Source: Candidatus Poribacteria bacterium (GTDB taxonomy: Bacteria > Poribacteria > WGA-4E > WGA-3G). From it: 9,643 nucleotides of DNA. The stretch is taken from contig VXZL01000677.1 of the NCBI GenBank assembly GCA_009845505.1, positions 1 through 9,643 on the forward strand, written 5' to 3'. The notes under the pieces were generated by a model. That model was not told where the DNA came from, made no database searches, and saw nothing but the letters and a program-made list of their open reading frames with translations. The position numbers and the translations under genes are program-made. Within the stretch, counting starts at the first letter, position 1; each line of letters begins with the position of its first letter. Positions 6,812 through 9,643 of the stretch are shown here, piece by piece.

Positions 6812-7059
6812 ATGCTTCAGAAATATCACTTACCATTCGGTTTAGCCGTCTGTTTTCTGCTGATGTACCCATTTACAAGTTTTGCCGTGGAGGAATTCAA
6901 GGTCTCTAAAAATGGAAAAGGTGATACGACGTTTTCTGCTGGTCAAGCGACTTAGAGTATCAACCTACCGATGATGATTATGAAAAGGCGGAGGCAAAGA
7001 AGTTACCAGTCCAACCGGAAGGGTTACTGACAACAACGTGGGGGCGACTTAAACAGTAG
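6812..7059 (+). pseudogene. Small signal-peptide protein gene, frameshifted
   Basis: The ATG at 6812 follows GGAGG (6799-6803) at good spacing and opens a 47-residue frame ending at TAG 6953-6955. Residues 1-25 form a signal peptide: Lys4, a hydrophobic core LAVCFLLMYPF, and a likely cleavage after TSFA. After FSAGQA the coding sense continues in another frame, from TTA at 6952 to TAG at 7057-7059. That frame gives 35 residues rich in Asp, Glu and Lys, ending LPVQPEGLLTTTWGRLKQ. The simplest reading is a one-base loss near 6950 that broke a gene of about 81 codons. No slippery heptamer is visible, so programmed frameshifting is unlikely. The tail resembles C-termini I associate with small exported Poribacteria proteins, from memory only. 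Its end overlaps the converging Fur-family gene by 11 bases. The function is unknown. A genuine 47-residue secreted peptide is the alternative. Confidence 0.55.
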
Positions 7060-7552
7060 TTTCATGGTCCGTGTCTGTTGTTTTTGATTCTAACTCGGCT
7101 TGGCATTCGGCGCAGTGACCGATGATCTCATTACGGAAGCGCACTGGTTTAAATTGATGTGCCTCGCACACCGATTTTTGCAATGCGTCAATTCGTGGTT
7201 CTTTAAACTCAACAATCTGATTGCACCGCAGACAGATGAGATGGGCGTGTTCTTGGAGAGAATGGATACTTTCGTAGCGAGTGTTCTTCTGCGCGTCAAT
7301 GAATTCGGTCAATAATCCACTTTTTACAAGTAAGGGCAGTGTCCGATAAATCGTTGGACGGGACACCAAGTATCCGTTTCGGCGCATCTGAACCAAGAGG
7401 TCCTCTGTTTGAAAGTGGCCTGGATAGTCAAAAACTTGGTTTAAAATATCCAATCGCTTTTGCGTCAAACGGAGTCCGCAACTTTTAAGGTAGTCTTCAA
7501 ACTGCGTTATGAACTCAGGATCAAGCGTAGATTTGTCGTTGGCAGGCTGCAT
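7049..7552 (-). CDS. Fur-family metal- or peroxide-responsive transcriptional regulator
   Basis: The 167-residue protein has a winged-helix DNA-binding domain followed by a metal-binding dimerisation domain. The recognition helix lies in SRPTIYRTLPLLVKSGLL (64-81). Two CxxC pairs, Cys107/Cys110 (HLICLRC) and Cys147/Cys150 (HCAEC), form the structural zinc site. His46, His102, His104 and His132 are placed like regulatory metal ligands. It would repress or activate genes according to iron, zinc or peroxide status, and Fur, PerR and Zur cannot be told apart here. The ATG at 7552 is preferred over the longer frame from 7612 because AAGGGGAC lies just upstream and the longer form would overlap mqnA by 47 bases. 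It begins 13 bases after the mqnA stop, so it is probably co-transcribed with the menaquinone genes. The Asp/Glu-rich tail TTDTDHETTV is an unremarkable extension. Confidence 0.92.
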   Translation of the reverse strand: MQPANDKSTLDPEFITQFEDYLKSCGLRLTQKRLDILNQVFDYPGHFQTEDLLVQMRRNGYLVSRPTIYRTLPLLVKSGLLTEFIDAQKNTRYESIHSLQEHAHLICLRCNQIVEFKEPRIDALQKSVCEAHQFKPVRFRNEIIGHCAECQAELESKTTDTDHETTV

Positions 7553-7565
7553 TTTCCGTCCCCTT

Positions 7566-8405
7566 TCAGTTGGCGTGAAAAGAGAGACTACGGCACGGCG
7601 GTGCGAGATCATTTTTTACCGCATATTTATAAAAGAGTTCCATGCCTGCGATCGCATCTTCGTTCAGATCGTATTTGATGCTATCTTGCAAATAGGCGAG
7701 ACAGAGCGTTTCCGGTAGTCCCAATTTTTTCGCTTCAATCCGTGCAATTTCGGGTATTTGTGCCGTCCCACGTTCCTTTGATTCAAGAAGCACTTGTGGT
7801 AGGTCGCCGAGATCCACTTCTTGCCTTGCAACCCAGCAGGCGTAGACAAAGGGTAGCCCCGTAAACTTATACCACACTTCACCGAGGTCAATGCTATACT
7901 CCGTCGAACCGAGATGCCTGAGTGCTGCGTCTCCGATGAGCAGGACTGCCTCAAAAGGCGGGTCTTGACGGTTTTCAAGAGCCGTACGTGGCGTTACCGT
8001 TGGCGCGCACGGGATGAATGCTGGTGAAATTTTATACTTTTCAGCGAGTAGAATTTTCAGCAGCGCGACAGAGGAACGCGAGTTCGTATCGAGTGCAATG
8101 CGTCGAATCTCCTGAACTGGCACACGACTAAACAATTGGATACTTCGGACGTTGCTGTGTGATGTGATTGATATATCTGGTAGAATACAGTAAGGTGTAT
8201 TCGACGGATTCGCACGATAATATTCGACAATCGGAATCAGTCCGACATCCAATTCGCTTTTACTTAAAAGTGTTGAAACACGACTCGGAACATCAACACT
8301 GAGGGCAATATCCGTTTTAATCTCTTTGTTCAAAAGGGGGTAAATAAGCGGTTTGGTATTCAGAAACGAAACTGCGCCTACCCTTATGCGGCTTTTCGGT
8401 ACCAC
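7566..8405 (-). CDS. mqnA: Chorismate dehydratase MqnA (futalosine menaquinone pathway)
   Basis: MqnA converts chorismate to 3-[(1-carboxyvinyl)oxy]benzoate, the first step of the futalosine route to menaquinone. The signature RVGAVSFLNTKPLIYPL is at residues 8-24, followed by VPSRVSTLLSKSELDVGLIP and SNVRSIQLFSR, all characteristic of MqnA rather than the related MqnD. The two-lobed periplasmic-binding-protein-like fold is complete at 279 residues, and the absence of a signal peptide fits a cytoplasmic enzyme. The start is GTG at 8405, supported by a GAGAGGGGA ribosome binding site. The first 22 bases overlap the end of mqnE, which points to translational coupling. Its product is the substrate of MqnE, encoded directly upstream in the same operon. 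Confidence 0.93.
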   Translation of the reverse strand: MVPKSRIRVGAVSFLNTKPLIYPLLNKEIKTDIALSVDVPSRVSTLLSKSELDVGLIPIVEYYRANPSNTPYCILPDISITSHSNVRSIQLFSRVPVQEIRRIALDTNSRSSVALLKILLAEKYKISPAFIPCAPTVTPRTALENRQDPPFEAVLLIGDAALRHLGSTEYSIDLGEVWYKFTGLPFVYACWVARQEVDLGDLPQVLLESKERGTAQIPEIARIEAKKLGLPETLCLAYLQDSIKYDLNEDAIAGMELFYKYAVKNDLAPPCRSLSFHAN

Positions 8406-9520
8406 TGATTCCCCTCTCGAATAATTTCGTTGTAAAGTGTATCGCGCTCGACAGGCACGAAGCCGGCTTCTTCAATGAGGTGCGTTAGTTGGGAAACAGA
8501 AACAGCCTCTGGCGTGTCTGCGCCTGCCATGTGTGTGATTTTCTCCTCGGTTACCGTGCCATCAATATCGTCTGCACCGAAGCGGAGTGCGACTTGTGCG
8601 GTCTTCAAACCGGTCATAATCCAGTAAACTTTGATATGGGGGACGTTATCGAGCATAAGGCGCGCAACGGCGATGTTCCGAATATCTGTTAGCCCCGTTG
8701 TTGAGGGCAGGTATGCCATTCGGGTATTCAGCGGATGGAACGCCAATGGAATGAAGGTCACAAAGCCACCAGATTTATCCTGCTGCTCCCGTAGCCTGAT
8801 GAAATGGTCAACTCTGTCCTCGTTTGTCTCAAGGTGTCCGTAGAGCATTGTTGCGTTGGTAGCAATTCCGAGGCGATGTGCTATATCGTGAACTTCTAAC
8901 CAACCTTCAGCACTTAATTTGCCGGGACAGATTTTCTCACGGGTCTCTTCTGCGAAGATTTCAGCACCGCCTCCGGGCAGCGAATCCAAACCTGCTTCCC
9001 GTAATTGGGTGAGGACTTCTTCTATTGACATCTTAAAGATGCGTGAGAAGTGATGAATTTCAACGGCTGTGAAAAATTTGAGGTGTACCTGTGGCATCCG
9101 TTCTTTGAGACCTCGGATGATGTCGAGGTAGTAGTCGAATGGCAGCTTCGGGTGTAACCCACCAACACTGTGGATTTCGGTACATCCCTGTTCTATAGAG
9201 TACATCGCCTTGTCTAAAAATTCGTCAACGCTCATCTCCCACGCCCCTTCGGTCTGCATATTTTTTCGGGCAAATGCACAAAAGTGGCATCGAGCGTGGA
9301 GGATACAGACATTTGAATAATCGATGTGTTGGTTGATGTTGTAGTAGGCGACGTTCCCGTTTAAGCGTTCACGCATAGAGTTTGCAATAAATCCAACGCC
9401 AGTAATGTCTGGACTTTCATAAAGCGAAACCCCTTCCTCAAAAGAGAGGCGCTGCTCTGCTTGGACTTTTTCATAGATAGCAGGCAGTTTGGGGTCTGTA
9501 AAACGACTATAGTTCTCCAT
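8384..9520 (-). CDS. mqnE: Aminofutalosine synthase MqnE (radical SAM)
   Basis: MqnE is a radical SAM enzyme that joins the MqnA product to the adenosyl group of SAM, releasing bicarbonate and forming 6-amino-6-deoxyfutalosine. Family markers are INQHIDYSN before the cluster motif, EIHSVGGLHPKLPFDYYLD, and the C-terminal IKVYWIMTGLKTAQVALRFG with DDIDGTVTEEKITHMAGA. These distinguish MqnE from MqnC. The [4Fe-4S] motif reads CILHARCHFC (Cys72, Cys78, Cys81), which is CX5CX2C rather than CX3CX2C. The codons are unambiguous, so the two extra residues are real in this sequence. At 378 residues it is near family length. The ATG at 9520 has AGGA about 10 bases upstream. It is first in a - strand operon with mqnA and the Fur-family gene. 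The other pathway genes (mqnB, mqnC, mqnD) are not in this window. Confidence 0.94.
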   Translation of the reverse strand: MENYSRFTDPKLPAIYEKVQAEQRLSFEEGVSLYESPDITGVGFIANSMRERLNGNVAYYNINQHIDYSNVCILHARCHFCAFARKNMQTEGAWEMSVDEFLDKAMYSIEQGCTEIHSVGGLHPKLPFDYYLDIIRGLKERMPQVHLKFFTAVEIHHFSRIFKMSIEEVLTQLREAGLDSLPGGGAEIFAEETREKICPGKLSAEGWLEVHDIAHRLGIATNATMLYGHLETNEDRVDHFIRLREQQDKSGGFVTFIPLAFHPLNTRMAYLPSTTGLTDIRNIAVARLMLDNVPHIKVYWIMTGLKTAQVALRFGADDIDGTVTEEKITHMAGADTPEAVSVSQLTHLIEEAGFVPVERDTLYNEIIREGNQWYRKAA

Positions 9521-9533
9521 TACTTTTTATTCC

Positions 9534-9582
9534 TGATCGATCATCAATATTTTTTGCTTCGCTCCGTGGAAAGAAAAAATAT
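9534..9582. repeat. Inverted repeats in the mqnE leader
   Basis: ATATTTTTT (9547-9555) and AAAAAATAT (9574-9582) are perfect 9-bp inverted repeats around an 18-base loop. A separate 10-bp palindrome, TGATCGATCA, sits at 9534-9543, just ahead of the mqnE ATG and overlapping the Shine-Dalgarno. In the transcript of mqnE these would form an AT-only stem and a small palindrome at the ribosome binding site. They could act as an operator or an mRNA structure. The stem is too AT-rich to be a strong terminator. Confidence 0.4.
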
Positions 9583-9608
9583 CTAGACACTTGTCTCATA
9601 CGGATAGT

Positions 9609-9638
9609 TTTATAGCACAATACCGATAAAAAATCCAA
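9609..9638 (-). promoter_or_regulatory. Putative promoter for the mqnE-mqnA-fur operon
   Basis: Read on the - strand, TTGGAT (9633-9638), an 18-base spacer and TATAAA (9609-9614) form a plausible sigma-70 promoter. A TGC directly before TATAAA gives an extended -10 element. The start would be near 9602, with a leader of about 80 bases that carries the inverted repeats described at 9534-9582. This rests on motif matching only. Confidence 0.45.
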
Positions 9639-9643
9639 GTCTT

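Noticed and set aside
6940..6956. Programmed -1 frameshift in the small secreted-protein gene
   Set aside because: The junction has no X-XXY-YYZ slippery heptamer and no obvious downstream stem, so a plain indel is the simpler reading.
7553..7612. Longer start for the Fur-family gene at 7612
   Set aside because: It would overlap mqnA by 47 bases and add an Arg-rich stretch atypical of the family. The ATG at 7552 has a strong AAGGGGAC site.

Overview
The window looks like chromosomal DNA of a free-living or host-associated bacterium, not a phage or plasmid. GC content is moderate, genes are closely packed, and many starts carry good Shine-Dalgarno sequences. Three things fit an uncultured marine lineage of the Candidatus Poribacteria type: a small secreted-protein relic ending in LPVQPEGLLTTTWGRLKQ, a short element with AGGACTTACGCA ends, and a TIM-barrel sugar isomerase in a non-sugar setting. 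That assignment rests on memory of sequence style and is low to moderate in confidence.

Left part, + strand: after a 172-base leader with a plausible promoter come sbcD (173-1345) and sbcC (1342-4986), overlapping at ATGA. Together they encode the SbcCD (Mre11-Rad50 type) nuclease. After a 26-base gap and a strong ribosome binding site comes a xylose-isomerase-like TIM-barrel protein (5013-5771). Its stop is followed by an imperfect hairpin and then a 123-bp MITE-like element with 12-bp perfect inverted ends and a 9-bp flanking repeat. The right copy of that repeat contains the stop codon of the next gene.

Middle, - strand: a two-gene iron-sulfur operon is read from a consensus-perfect promoter (TTGACA-17-TATAAT). 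The first gene encodes an IscU/NifU-like scaffold that has lost two of its three cluster-binding cysteines and the conserved Asp. The second encodes a HesB/IscA-type carrier with all its cysteines intact. Divergent from it is a small signal-peptide gene (6812-7059, +) that appears to be broken by a frameshift.

Right part, - strand: mqnE, mqnA and a Fur-family regulator gene lie in that order as a tight operon, with a 22-base overlap and then a 13-base gap. MqnA makes the substrate that MqnE converts to aminodeoxyfutalosine, so this is the entry to the futalosine route to menaquinone. The metal-sensing regulator downstream suggests a link between iron or peroxide status and quinone supply. MqnE has an unusual CX5CX2C cluster motif in place of CX3CX2C.

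There is no RNA gene, CRISPR array or intact insertion sequence that I can see. The best candidates for new biology are the cysteine-depleted scaffold paired with an intact carrier, the widened radical-SAM motif in MqnE, and the mqnE-mqnA-fur linkage.
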